This document shows, piece by piece, positions 49,161 to 57,933 of a stretch of DNA of 64,000 nt; positions within the stretch are counted from its first letter, which is position 1; the number at the start of each line of letters is the position of its first letter. A program made the translations under genes and the position numbers. The DNA lies in NCBI GenBank assembly GCA_014239855.1, contig JAAZXY010000004.1, positions 40,830 through 104,829 on the forward strand, given 5' to 3'. The stretch is from Acidimicrobiales bacterium. GTDB taxonomy: Bacteria; Actinomycetota; Acidimicrobiia; Acidimicrobiales; MedAcidi-G1. Under the pieces are notes generated by a model. It worked only from the letters and a program-made list of their open reading frames with translations, ran no database searches and was not told the DNA's origin.

Positions 49161-50111
49161 ATGGACTCCTCTGATCGGACCCCGGTCCTCGTCCACCTGT
49201 GGGGCGGCCACTTCCCGTCCGACGCCGTGCGGGAACGGTTCCCGACCGTCGACTTCATCCCGGTACCCACCGACGGTCCGGTGCCCGACGGCGTGTGGGG
49301 CGGGGCCTGCATCACCCAGGCCGCCCGTACCGGCAACCTCGAGGAGGTGCTGAACCGCGGGGTGCGGTGGGTCCACGTCCTGGGCCAGGGGATCGACCAC
49401 TTCCCCCTCGACCACCTGGGCGACCGGACCCTGACGTGTGCACGCGGGGTCAACGCCGTACCCATCGCCGAATGGGTGGTGGCCATGCTCCTGACGGCGG
49501 CCAAGCAGCTCCCGGACCGGTGGGTGACCGAACCGCCCCGCCACTGGGTGCTGGCCGACCTCGGGAGCCTGGACGGGGCCACGGTGGCCTTCATCGGCTT
49601 CGGCACCATCAACCAGGCCACGGCCGAACGCCTCGCCCCGTTCGGCTGCCGGATGGTGGCCGCCACCCGGAGCGGTGCCCCCAGCGGCATGGACGGGGTG
49701 TCGACGACGACCGATGTGCACGCCGCGGTGGCCGGCGCCGACCATGTGGTGGTGGGCGCTCCGCTCACCCCGGCCACCGAGGGAATGGTCGACGACGAAC
49801 TGCTGGCCGCCATGAAGCCCGGGGCCCACCTGGTCAACATCGCCCGGGGTCGCATCGTCGACCAGGAGGCGCTCCGCCGGTCGCTGGACGCCGGCCACCT
49901 CGGGCTGGCATCGCTCGACGTCTGCGACCCGGAACCGCTCCCCGCCGGCCACTGGCTCTACGACCACCCCCGGGTACGGCTCAGCCCCCACGTGTCGTGG
50001 GCCGACCCGGGGGCCATCAACCGACTCCACGCCGCCTTCGCCGACAACCTCGAACGCTGGATGGCCGGGCAGCCGCTGGTCGACGTGGTCGACGTAGGCG
50101 CTGGCTACTGA
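49161..50111 (+). CDS. D-isomer 2-hydroxyacid dehydrogenase family protein
   Basis: ATVAFIGFGTINQATAERLAPFGCRMVAATRS; GAHLVNIARGRIVDQEALRRSLDAGHLGLASLDVCDPEPLP. Confidence 0.93.
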   Translation: MDSSDRTPVLVHLWGGHFPSDAVRERFPTVDFIPVPTDGPVPDGVWGGACITQAARTGNLEEVLNRGVRWVHVLGQGIDHFPLDHLGDRTLTCARGVNAVPIAEWVVAMLLTAAKQLPDRWVTEPPRHWVLADLGSLDGATVAFIGFGTINQATAERLAPFGCRMVAATRSGAPSGMDGVSTTTDVHAAVAGADHVVVGAPLTPATEGMVDDELLAAMKPGAHLVNIARGRIVDQEALRRSLDAGHLGLASLDVCDPEPLPAGHWLYDHPRVRLSPHVSWADPGAINRLHAAFADNLERWMAGQPLVDVVDVGAGY

Positions 50112-50160
50112 GTTTCCGGCTACTGAACTGACCCGTTACTGAGAAGAACCGGTTACCGAG
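50104..50160 (+). repeat. Degenerate ~15-17-bp tandem repeat carrying the 2-hydroxyacid dehydrogenase stop codon and leading into the next gene's RBS
   Basis: ggctactgagtttcc / ggctactgaactgacc / cgttactgagaagaacc / ggttaccgag(gaaag). Confidence 0.8.
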
Positions 50161-50176
50161 GAAAGAGGACCCACCC

Positions 50177-51121
50177 ATGCCGATGTCCGAAGAGTTCCAG
50201 GCGTTGTCCGCCCGTGTCCGCAACTGGGGGCGCTGGGGCGACGACGACCAGGTGGGCACCCTGAACCTCATCACCCCGCAGGTGGTGGCCGCCGCGGCGG
50301 CCGGCGTCCGCCATGGCCGGACCATCGCTCTGGCCGTCCCCCTCGAACACGACGGCGTGCAGGCCGGGTTCGTCCCCGGCCGGGACAACCCGACACGCAC
50401 CATGCACGCCGTGAACGAGCCTCTGGACCCGGAAGCCGGCCCCGATGCTTTCCACACCAGCGACGACCACGTCACGATGGGCCTCCAGGCCGGCACCCAC
50501 TGGGACGGCCTGGGCCACGTGTCCTACTCCGGCCTGATGTACAACGGCTTCGACGCGGCGACCATCACTGAGGCCGGGGCGTCACGCTGCGGCATCCACC
50601 ACCTCCGCAGCGTGGTCTCCCGGGGCGTCCTGCTGGACGTGGCCCGGGCCAAGGGAGTCGACGTCCTGGACTGCCCGTACGCCATCACCGCCGACGACCT
50701 CGACGAGGCGGCCGCGTTGGGTGGCGTGGAGGTGCGGTCGGGCGACATCGTGCTCGTCCGAACCGGTCGGATGGCCATCTACCACGAGGCGGGCGGCATG
50801 GCCTACTGCCTCGGCCCCGGCCAGGACGGCTCCAATGCCGGCATGGGACTGTCCAGCGTGGCCTGGATGCACGACCACGACGTGGCCGCGGTGGCCAACG
50901 ACACCCTGGCCTTCGAGGTCTACCCGTCAGAGGCGGACATGCTGGCCGTGCACCTGCTGCAACTGGTCGACATGGGCCTGACCCAGGGGCAGAACTGGGA
51001 CCTCGAGACCCTCTCGGCCGACTGCGCCGCCGATGGCGTGTACGAGTTCCTCCTCAGCGCCACGCCGGACCCCTTCGTGGACGCTGTGGGCAGCCCCGTC
51101 GCACCGGTGGCCATCAAGTAG
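50177..51121 (+). CDS. Cyclase family protein (kynurenine formamidase-like)
   Basis: WGDDDQVGTLNLITPQVVAAAAAGVRHGRTIALAVPLE; GTHWDGLGHVSYSG; LVRTGRM. Confidence 0.88.
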   Translation: MPMSEEFQALSARVRNWGRWGDDDQVGTLNLITPQVVAAAAAGVRHGRTIALAVPLEHDGVQAGFVPGRDNPTRTMHAVNEPLDPEAGPDAFHTSDDHVTMGLQAGTHWDGLGHVSYSGLMYNGFDAATITEAGASRCGIHHLRSVVSRGVLLDVARAKGVDVLDCPYAITADDLDEAAALGGVEVRSGDIVLVRTGRMAIYHEAGGMAYCLGPGQDGSNAGMGLSSVAWMHDHDVAAVANDTLAFEVYPSEADMLAVHLLQLVDMGLTQGQNWDLETLSADCAADGVYEFLLSATPDPFVDAVGSPVAPVAIK

Positions 51122-51258
51122 CGGCCCCTCGTCGGAGCGGCCCGACGAGTCCGATGACACAGGTGATGGCCGTCACGAATCGCTATGGGCCCACCCAACC
51201 GGTGCGATGCTGAACCCGTGGCTCGGACCGACCGGGACCTGAACACGGGAGACCAACC

Positions 51259-51687
51259 ATGGCTTCACGACACGATCGCTGCCAGGCCGCACTGGCCGGC
51301 GTCGGCCTCTTCTCTGAACTGGGCAAGGGCCAGCAGCGCTCGCTGGCCCGCCTCATGACCTGCGTGGAGGTGCCGGCCGGCCGGACCCTGACCACCGAGG
51401 GCGAACCCGGTCGCGAGTTCATGATCATCGTCGACGGTCAGGCTTCGGTCCGCCGTGGCGGCCGCCTGGTGGCCACCCTCGGCGACGGCGACTTCCTGGG
51501 CGAGATGAGCCTCATCGCCGGCACCCCCCGCTCGGCCACGGTGACCGCCGAGACCGACATGGTCGTCGAGATCCTGAACCGTCGCGAGTTCTCCAGCCTG
51601 CTGGACCAGAGCCCGGCCGTGGCCCGCAAGGTCATGATCGGTGCCGTCAAGCGCCTCCAGGAAGTGGCTGGCGGACCCGTCGCCTAG
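51259..51687 (+). CDS. Cyclic nucleotide-binding (Crp-like) domain protein without HTH
   Basis: LFSELGKGQQRSLARLM…GEPGREFMIIVDGQASVRRGGRLVATLGDGDFLGEMSLIAGTPRSATVTA. Confidence 0.9.
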   Translation: MASRHDRCQAALAGVGLFSELGKGQQRSLARLMTCVEVPAGRTLTTEGEPGREFMIIVDGQASVRRGGRLVATLGDGDFLGEMSLIAGTPRSATVTAETDMVVEILNRREFSSLLDQSPAVARKVMIGAVKRLQEVAGGPVA

Positions 51688-51692
51688 ACCCC

Positions 51693-51714
51693 TTTCCTAC
51701 ATTTTTCCTACATG
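51693..51714 (-). repeat. 2 x 11-bp tandem repeat duplicating the stop codon of the minus-strand enoyl-CoA hydratase gene
   Basis: tttcctacatt / tttcctacatg; CTA (minus TAG) at 51697 and 51708. Confidence 0.9.
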
Positions 51715-52481
51715 CCGGTGAAGTCGGGTGGTCGCTTCTCGGCGAACGCCCGGAGGGCCTCGGCGTTGGCCGGGCCACCCATCAGGTCGGCGAACATCCG
51801 GTCCTCACGGATGCGGGCCTCGGCGATCGCCTCGGCCAACGGCGCCGTCAGCAACTGCTTGGACGCCACCAGTGAAGCCACCGGCTTGGCCGCCAGGCGT
51901 CGGGCGTGGTCCATGGCGTCGTCCATCAGCGACTCGGGGGCACAGAGCCGCCAGGCCAGGCCCATTCGCAGGCACTCGTCGGCATCGATCCACTCCGAGC
52001 TCATGAGCACCCACGTGGCGTCCTGGCGATTCAGGAGCCGGGGAAACAGGTAGCTGGACGCCGCCTCGGGCACCACGCCGAGCGCCGTGAACGGACACTG
52101 CAGCCGGGCTTCGGTGGACATGAAGACCAGGTCGGCGTGACCGATCACCGTGGCACCGATGCCGATGCCCAGGCCGTTGACGGCCACCACGACCGGCTTG
52201 GGAAAGGTGGACAGTCGGTCCATGAACCCGGCGAAGCCGTGACGACCGGGCACGAATCCCGAGTCGGGGTCCTTGCGGCGTTCCATGTCCCCCAGGTCGG
52301 TACCGGCACAGAAGGCACGGCCGGTGCCGGTCAGGACCACCACCGCCACGTCGGTTGAGACGCGGGCATCGTCGAGGGCGTCGGCCAGTGCGTCGTAGTG
52401 GGCCTCGTCGAGGGCGTTGAGGGCCTCGGGCCGGTCGATCCTGAGGAGACGGACCCGGTCTGCGTCGTCGATGTGGAGCAT
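51708..52481 (-). CDS. Enoyl-CoA hydratase/isomerase family protein
   Basis: VVLTGTGRAFCAGTDLGDM; VNGLGIGIGATVIGHADLVFMS. Confidence 0.92.
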   Translation of the reverse strand: MLHIDDADRVRLLRIDRPEALNALDEAHYDALADALDDARVSTDVAVVVLTGTGRAFCAGTDLGDMERRKDPDSGFVPGRHGFAGFMDRLSTFPKPVVVAVNGLGIGIGATVIGHADLVFMSTEARLQCPFTALGVVPEAASSYLFPRLLNRQDATWVLMSSEWIDADECLRMGLAWRLCAPESLMDDAMDHARRLAAKPVASLVASKQLLTAPLAEAIAEARIREDRMFADLMGGPANAEALRAFAEKRPPDFTGM

Positions 52482-52489
52482 GGTCGAGT

Positions 52490-53125
52490 GTGGCAGGGAT
52501 GGACCCCGGGAGCGATGCTGGGCCGGTGGAACCGGTGCGCTGTCTCCTGCTGGACGATCCGGATCCGGACATCGTCGACCTGACCTCGCGACCGGGGGTC
52601 ATCTCGGTCGACGTGGTCGACCACGAGCGGATCCACCTGCTGGCCGAGCGGTCCATGCCGGCCGCCGCTCCGAGCTGGTCGGCGCTGATCTGGACTGCCG
52701 TCTGGACTGCCGCCGGGCCGGCACACGGCGACGTCGCGACGACGCTCCACGTGGATCGCCACCCGGTCTGGGGCGACCACCTCGACGATCCGGGGGATGC
52801 CCTGCTGATGGTGTCCCTGGTGGCCTCACTGCCCGGGATGGAGGCCGCCGACTTCGCCGGGCGGTACCGGGCCCACGCCGAGGTGGCCCGCACCCACCAC
52901 GGCTTCGACGCCTACCGGCAGAACGTCGTCACCAGCCGGTCGGGCCATCTCGCCGACGGCACGGCCGCCGTGTCCGAGATCCTGCTGGCCACCGAGGACG
53001 CCTGGCGGAACAGCTTCTACGCCACGCCCTCGTCGGCCGAGATCGTGGGGAATGACGTGACCCGGTTCCTCGATCGTACGGGCACCTCGTCGACGCTGGT
53101 TCGTCGCTTCCCCGGCACGGCCTGA
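52490..53125 (+). CDS. Hypothetical protein (possibly EthD/dimeric alpha-beta barrel)
   Basis: Intact ORF; FAGRYRAHAEVARTHHGFDAYRQNVV reminiscent of EthD-type domains. Confidence 0.6.
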   Translation: MAGMDPGSDAGPVEPVRCLLLDDPDPDIVDLTSRPGVISVDVVDHERIHLLAERSMPAAAPSWSALIWTAVWTAAGPAHGDVATTLHVDRHPVWGDHLDDPGDALLMVSLVASLPGMEAADFAGRYRAHAEVARTHHGFDAYRQNVVTSRSGHLADGTAAVSEILLATEDAWRNSFYATPSSAEIVGNDVTRFLDRTGTSSTLVRRFPGTA

Positions 53126-53179
53126 CCGGGCCGCGACCCTTCCCCTCCCCCGGGCGGGACTCGACTCCGCGGGGATGCC

Positions 53180-54139
53180 ATGCTCTCGGATGTGGAAGCT
53201 CCTCGTGTCGTGGTGGTCGGCTCGGCCAACCTCGACATCGTGGTGCCGGTCCCCCATCACCCGGTGACCGGCGAGACGGTCATGGGCGGCGACCATGCAC
53301 TCGTCCCGGGCGGCAAGGGCGCCAATCAGGCGGTGGCCGCCGCCCGTCAGGGTGCGGCCGTGTCCTTCGTGGGCCGGGTGGGCGACGATGACGCCGGCGT
53401 GTCCCTACGGGCCTCGCTCGAGGAATCGGGCGTGGATACCACCCATCTGGCGGTCGACGACGATGCCCCGAGCGGGATCGCCCTCATCGGGGTGGACGCC
53501 GAGGGCGACAACGCCATCGTGGTCAGCCCGGGAGCCAACGCCCGGGTCGACTCGGCGGACGTCGACGGTGCCTCGGTTGTGTTGACCGATGCCGCCGTGG
53601 CGCTCCTCCAGTTGGAGGTTCCGATCGACACCGTCACCGCGGCGGCCGTCGCCGCCACCGCAGCCGGTGGCACCGTCGTCCTGAACCCCGCACCGGCCCC
53701 CGCCGTCCCCGGGACGCTCCCGGCCGACCTCCTGACCCGTGTCGACGTGCTGGTTCCCAACGCCATCGAGTTGGCCCAACTCACCGGATCCGACCCGTCC
53801 GGCGACGTTCAGGCGTTGGCGGCGACGGCCCGTCTCCTGGACGTGGAAACCGTCGTGGTGACCCGCGGGGCCGACGGCGCCCTCGTGGTGACCGCCGATG
53901 ATGCCGTCGAGGTGCCGGCGCCGACCATCACCCCGGTGGACACCACCGGGGCCGGCGACTCGTTCTGCGGAACGCTGGCCGCTGCCCTGGCCCGCGGCGC
54001 GACGATCATCGAAGCCGTCCACGCTGCGGTGCACGCCGGATCCATCGCCGCCACCCGGGCCGGCGCCCAACCATCGATGCCCACGGCCGACGAGGTGGCG
54101 CACTCGATGGGCGCCCGATCCGACGTACCAACCTCCTGA
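53180..54139 (+). CDS. rbsK: Ribokinase (PfkB family)
   Basis: VVVVGSANLDIVVPVPHHPVTGETVMGGDHALVPGGKGANQAVAAARQGA; VDTTGAGDSFCGTLAAAL. Confidence 0.94.
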   Translation: MLSDVEAPRVVVVGSANLDIVVPVPHHPVTGETVMGGDHALVPGGKGANQAVAAARQGAAVSFVGRVGDDDAGVSLRASLEESGVDTTHLAVDDDAPSGIALIGVDAEGDNAIVVSPGANARVDSADVDGASVVLTDAAVALLQLEVPIDTVTAAAVAATAAGGTVVLNPAPAPAVPGTLPADLLTRVDVLVPNAIELAQLTGSDPSGDVQALAATARLLDVETVVVTRGADGALVVTADDAVEVPAPTITPVDTTGAGDSFCGTLAAALARGATIIEAVHAAVHAGSIAATRAGAQPSMPTADEVAHSMGARSDVPTS

Positions 54140-54189
54140 TCGGGCACACTCCGGCCATGGCGGAACCGAGCTCAACCAGGACATACCCG

Positions 54190-55119
54190 ATGACCGAGCG
54201 TCCCCGGATCATCCTCGACTGCGACCCCGGCGTGGACGACGCCATGGCCATCATCGCGGCGGCGCGATGGGCCGACCTGGTGGGGATCACCACGGTGGCC
54301 GGAAACGTCGAGTTGGAACACACCACGGCCAACGCCTGCCGGATGCGTGAACTCCTGGGCCTCGACGTGGAGGTCCACGCCGGCGCTGAGGGACCGCTGG
54401 TCGGTGCACAGGAGTTCGCCCACGAGGTCCACGGGGCTACCGGTCTCGGAAGCCTGGTGCTCCCCGACCCGGCCCGGGGCGCCGATTCCGACGATGCCGT
54501 CGGTTGGCTGGTCGAGACCACCCGAGCCGAGGAGGGACTGCACCTCGTGCCCATTGGTCCGCTGACCAACGTGGCACTCGCTCTCCGGGCCGACCCGGGC
54601 ATGGCCGACCGGGTCTCGTCCATCACCTTGATGGGCGGCGCGGCCCTGAGCGTCGGCAACGTCACGGCGGCTGCCGAGTTCAACGTGTACGCCGACCCCG
54701 AAGCGGCCGACGAGGTTTTCCGGTCCAGCGCACCGCTGACCATGCTGGGCCTCAACCTCACCCACCAGGTCCGGATGGGCAGTGCGCACGGTCGGGTGTG
54801 CGCCACGTTCGGGACACCGGTGGGCGACGCCATGGCCGAACTACTCGAGTTCTACACGACCTTTCACGTGGCCGAGGAGGAGACCGAGGACGGGCCGGTC
54901 CACGACCCCTGTGCCGTGCTGGCCGTCACCCACCCGCACCTGTTCGACATGGAGTCCCGTCCGGTGCACGTGGAGGTCGACGGGACCCACACCCGGGGCA
55001 TGACGGTGGTCGACGAGCGTGGTCCCCGGGCCGAAGGGCCGCACAACTGTGATGTGGCCTACGGGGCCGACGCCGAGGCCCTCATCGACCTGGTGATGCA
55101 GGCGGTCCGGGACGCCTGA
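54190..55119 (+). CDS. Inosine-uridine preferring nucleoside hydrolase family protein
   Basis: RIILDCDPGVDDAMAIIAAARWADLVGITTVAGNVELEHTTANA; VPIGPLTNVALAL; EFNVYADPEAADEVF. Confidence 0.94.
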   Translation: MTERPRIILDCDPGVDDAMAIIAAARWADLVGITTVAGNVELEHTTANACRMRELLGLDVEVHAGAEGPLVGAQEFAHEVHGATGLGSLVLPDPARGADSDDAVGWLVETTRAEEGLHLVPIGPLTNVALALRADPGMADRVSSITLMGGAALSVGNVTAAAEFNVYADPEAADEVFRSSAPLTMLGLNLTHQVRMGSAHGRVCATFGTPVGDAMAELLEFYTTFHVAEEETEDGPVHDPCAVLAVTHPHLFDMESRPVHVEVDGTHTRGMTVVDERGPRAEGPHNCDVAYGADAEALIDLVMQAVRDA

Positions 55120-55122
55120 CCC

Positions 55123-55186
55123 GTTACCGGGGCCTTCGCTCACCGGGGCCTGCGCTCACTGGGGCCTGCGCTTACCGAGGCGAGTG
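55123..55186 (-). repeat. 4 x 16-bp tandem repeat carrying the stop codon of the minus-strand hypothetical gene
   Basis: gttaccggggccttcg / ctcaccggggcctgcg / ctcactggggcctgcg / cttaccgaggcgagtg; minus-strand stops at 55124 (TAA), 55140 (TGA), 55156 (TGA), 55172 (TAA). Confidence 0.95.
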
Positions 55187-55645
55187 CACCGAGACCCGGA
55201 ATCGCCCGTTGGTGGGCAGCGGGCAGAACAGTGCCGTGGCCTCCATCAGGAACACGGCCAGCAGCGGACCATCGGGCAACCCCGGCGCACCGGTCTCCCA
55301 GACGAGGCCCCGCTTGGGGTTGTCCTGTCGGAGCGACCAGCCGGCGGGGGCCACCACTCCGGCGTCCCGTAGGCGATCGCCGGCGCCCCGTCCGGTGCTG
55401 TGGTCGAGTCCAACCGAGGAAGCATCCCGGTCCGATCCGGCCACGAACGTCGCCACGGGCACCTGAGACCCACGAGCCGAGAACCAGGCGAAGAGGCCCG
55501 GCACGTCGGCCCGGAGCGCGTCGTCAACGTCGGGTTCCACGTTGACCCATGATCCCGGTGAACCGGCTGCCTCGCCGAGCACGTCGACCAGGTCCGCCGG
55601 ATCGGCAGAGTCGACGAGGAACGTCTCGGTGTCAAAGCTGGCCAC
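55172..55645 (-). CDS. Hypothetical protein, 157 aa
   Basis: Intact ORF between two well-defined genes, ending at the TAA inside the 16-bp array. Confidence 0.6.
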   Translation of the reverse strand: MASFDTETFLVDSADPADLVDVLGEAAGSPGSWVNVEPDVDDALRADVPGLFAWFSARGSQVPVATFVAGSDRDASSVGLDHSTGRGAGDRLRDAGVVAPAGWSLRQDNPKRGLVWETGAPGLPDGPLLAVFLMEATALFCPLPTNGRFRVSVHSPR

Positions 55646-55682
55646 GTCCGGACGCTAGTGGTGCCACCGGTACGGTGGCACG

Positions 55683-57506
55683 GTGACCGACCGGCCGCCC
55701 CATCCCCTTCGGATCGCCGCACTGGTCAAGCAGATCCCGAAGTTCCAGGAGATGCGCCTCGGTGACGACGGCCGTCTGGTACGCGACGGCCTTGAGCTCC
55801 ACATGAACGACTACTGCCGACGAGGGGTGCGGGCCGGTTGTGACCTGGCCGAGGCCACCGGCGGCACGTGCACGGCGATCACCCTCGGTCCGGACACCGC
55901 CGACACCGTGCTGCGCGAGGCGATCCTGTGCGGCTGCACCGACGGGATCCACGTGACGGGCGCCGCGTTCGCCGGAAGCGACACGTTGGCCACCGCCCGG
56001 GCCGTGGTGGCCGCGCTCGAAGCCACCGGCCCGTGGGACCTGATCCTGTGCGGTCGCAACTCGGTGGACGCCGACACCGGTCAGGTGCCTGCTCAGGTCG
56101 CCGAACTCCTGGACCTCCCTCTGCTGGTGGGGGCCCGGGAACTCGACCTGGTCGCCGGCAGCGGGGAACAGGAGGGTGGCCTGGCCGCCCTACTGGAGCA
56201 CGACGACGAGTGGTTGCGTGTCGAGGTGGACCTCCCGGCCGTGGTCTCGTGCGCCGAGCGGCTGTGCGATCCGTGCAAGGTCAAGGAGCCCGAGGCGTGG
56301 GCCACCGTGGACGGCGATCGGATCCGCAGACTGGGGCCCGATGACCTGGGGCCCGGCCCGTGGGGCGCGGCGGCCAGCCCGACGGTGGTCGGATCCGTCC
56401 GGGTGCTCGAGATCGAACGGACCGGCGAGCGCCTCGGTGGCGCCACCCCGGCCCATCTGGAGCGGGTGGCCGAGGTAGTGCGATCCCGAGGCGCCCTCCG
56501 GACGTCCGACGACCAGACCGGGGAGGTGGCCCGGCCGTCAGGGCCGGGAAACGGCGGTGAGATCGTGGTGATCGGCGAACCCGGCCGGGCCCGCTCGACC
56601 GCCGAACTCCTGGGCGCCGGCGCCGACCTGGCCGCCACCATCGGCGGCCGGACGGTACTGACCATCGACGTGGTCGACGACTGGGAGGCCCTCAGCGGGC
56701 AGGGTGCCGACCGGGTGATGCGACACCCCGGGGTGACCGGGGCCGATGAGGTGGCTCGCCTGGTGGCCGGGCCCCTGACGACCGACCCGCCGTGGGCCGT
56801 GCTGGCACCGTCGACGGCGTGGGGCCGCGAGGTGGCGGCCCGCCTGGCCGTTCGCATGGATGCCGGCCTGACCGGCGACGCCGTGGGCCTCGAGGTCCGG
56901 GACGGCCGGCTGGTGGCCCTCAAGCCGGCCTTCGGTGGCCGCCTGATGGCCGAGATCACCTGCACCTCCGCTGTCCAGATGGCCACCGTCCGCTCCGGCA
57001 TCCTCCCCATGTCGGCCCCTCGGCCCGGGGCTCCGTTCGCCGCCGACCTGCTGTCTCCCGCTCTGTCCTCGGCGCCGGACACGTCACCTGACCGGCTGGT
57101 CCGGGTTCTGGAGCGGCGCCGCGACGATGACAGCGACCTGTTGGCCAACGCCGAGGTGGTGGTGAGCGTCGGACAGGGCATCGACCCGGCCGACCTTCCC
57201 CTCGTGGAGGAGTTGGCCGGTCGGTTGGGCGCCGAGTTGTGCGCCACACGAAAGGTCACCGATGCCGGTTGGATGCCCCGGGCCCGTCAGGTGGGCATCA
57301 CCGGGCATGCCATCTCCCCCCGACTGTGCATCGCCATCGGCACGTCGGGGAAGTTCAACCACACCGTCGGGCTTCGGGGCGCCGACACGGTGGTCGGCAT
57401 CAACCCGGACCCCGGCTGCGAGCTGTGGGGCTGGTGCGACGTGGGCCTGGTCGCCGACTGGCGTGACGCCCTCGAGCCGCTCATCAACCGGCTGACCGCC
57501 GACTGA
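55683..57506 (+). CDS. Fused electron transfer flavoprotein, EtfB-like N-half plus EtfA-like C-half
   Basis: ALVKQIPKFQEM…VDADTGQVPAQVAELLDLPLLVGA (beta) and AVQMATVRSGILP…LCATRKVTDAGWMPRARQVGITGHAISPRLCIAIGTSGKFNHTVGLRGADTVVGINPDP (alpha FAD domain) in one 607-aa frame. Confidence 0.93.
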   Translation: MTDRPPHPLRIAALVKQIPKFQEMRLGDDGRLVRDGLELHMNDYCRRGVRAGCDLAEATGGTCTAITLGPDTADTVLREAILCGCTDGIHVTGAAFAGSDTLATARAVVAALEATGPWDLILCGRNSVDADTGQVPAQVAELLDLPLLVGARELDLVAGSGEQEGGLAALLEHDDEWLRVEVDLPAVVSCAERLCDPCKVKEPEAWATVDGDRIRRLGPDDLGPGPWGAAASPTVVGSVRVLEIERTGERLGGATPAHLERVAEVVRSRGALRTSDDQTGEVARPSGPGNGGEIVVIGEPGRARSTAELLGAGADLAATIGGRTVLTIDVVDDWEALSGQGADRVMRHPGVTGADEVARLVAGPLTTDPPWAVLAPSTAWGREVAARLAVRMDAGLTGDAVGLEVRDGRLVALKPAFGGRLMAEITCTSAVQMATVRSGILPMSAPRPGAPFAADLLSPALSSAPDTSPDRLVRVLERRRDDDSDLLANAEVVVSVGQGIDPADLPLVEELAGRLGAELCATRKVTDAGWMPRARQVGITGHAISPRLCIAIGTSGKFNHTVGLRGADTVVGINPDPGCELWGWCDVGLVADWRDALEPLINRLTAD

Positions 57507-57522
57507 CCTCCGACTGACCGCA
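57490..57522 (+). repeat. 3 x 11-bp tandem repeat spanning the fused-ETF stop codon
   Basis: ggctgaccgcc / gactgacctcc / gactgaccgca; TGA at 57493, 57504 (stop), 57515. Confidence 0.93.
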
Positions 57523-57547
57523 CCGTCCGGCCGGACGGGTCAGTCGG
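57510..57547. terminator. Inverted repeat between convergent genes, candidate bidirectional terminator
   Basis: CCGACTGACC … GGTCAGTCGG (10-bp stem) enclosing CGTCC-GGCC-GGACG; no clear T-tract. Confidence 0.55.
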
Positions 57548-57902
57548 GCCGATCGACTCCAGCGGCCCGCAGGGCCTCGGCGTCCACCCACTCGAGGCTG
57601 AGGATGTGGGTGGCGGCCAGCAGAACGAGCGGCGCCGCCCCGGCCTCGTGAGCCTCCTGCCACCGTGGGGCGCATAGGCACCAACGGTCGCCGGGGTGCA
57701 GTCCCGGGAAGCCGGGCCGCGGCGTGGAGAGGTCGTTGCCTGCCTCCTTGGAGAAGGCCAGGAACTCCTCGGTCATCAGGGCGCACACGGTGTGCACGCC
57801 GAGGTCGTCGGCCCCGGTGTTGCAGCAGCCGTCCCGGTAGAAGCCGGTCAGCGGGTCGACGCCGCATTCCTGGAGCGGCGTGCCCAACACGTTCACGGCC
57901 AT
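57540..57902 (-). CDS. DUF2237 family protein
   Basis: MAVNVLGTPLQECGVDPLTGFYRDGCCNTGADDLGVHTVCALMTEEFLAFSKEAGNDLSTPRPGFPGLHPGDRWCLCAPRW. Confidence 0.9.
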   Translation of the reverse strand: MAVNVLGTPLQECGVDPLTGFYRDGCCNTGADDLGVHTVCALMTEEFLAFSKEAGNDLSTPRPGFPGLHPGDRWCLCAPRWQEAHEAGAAPLVLLAATHILSLEWVDAEALRAAGVDRPD

Positions 57903-57933
57903 CAGACGGACCTGGCTACCGGTCTCAGGGGCC

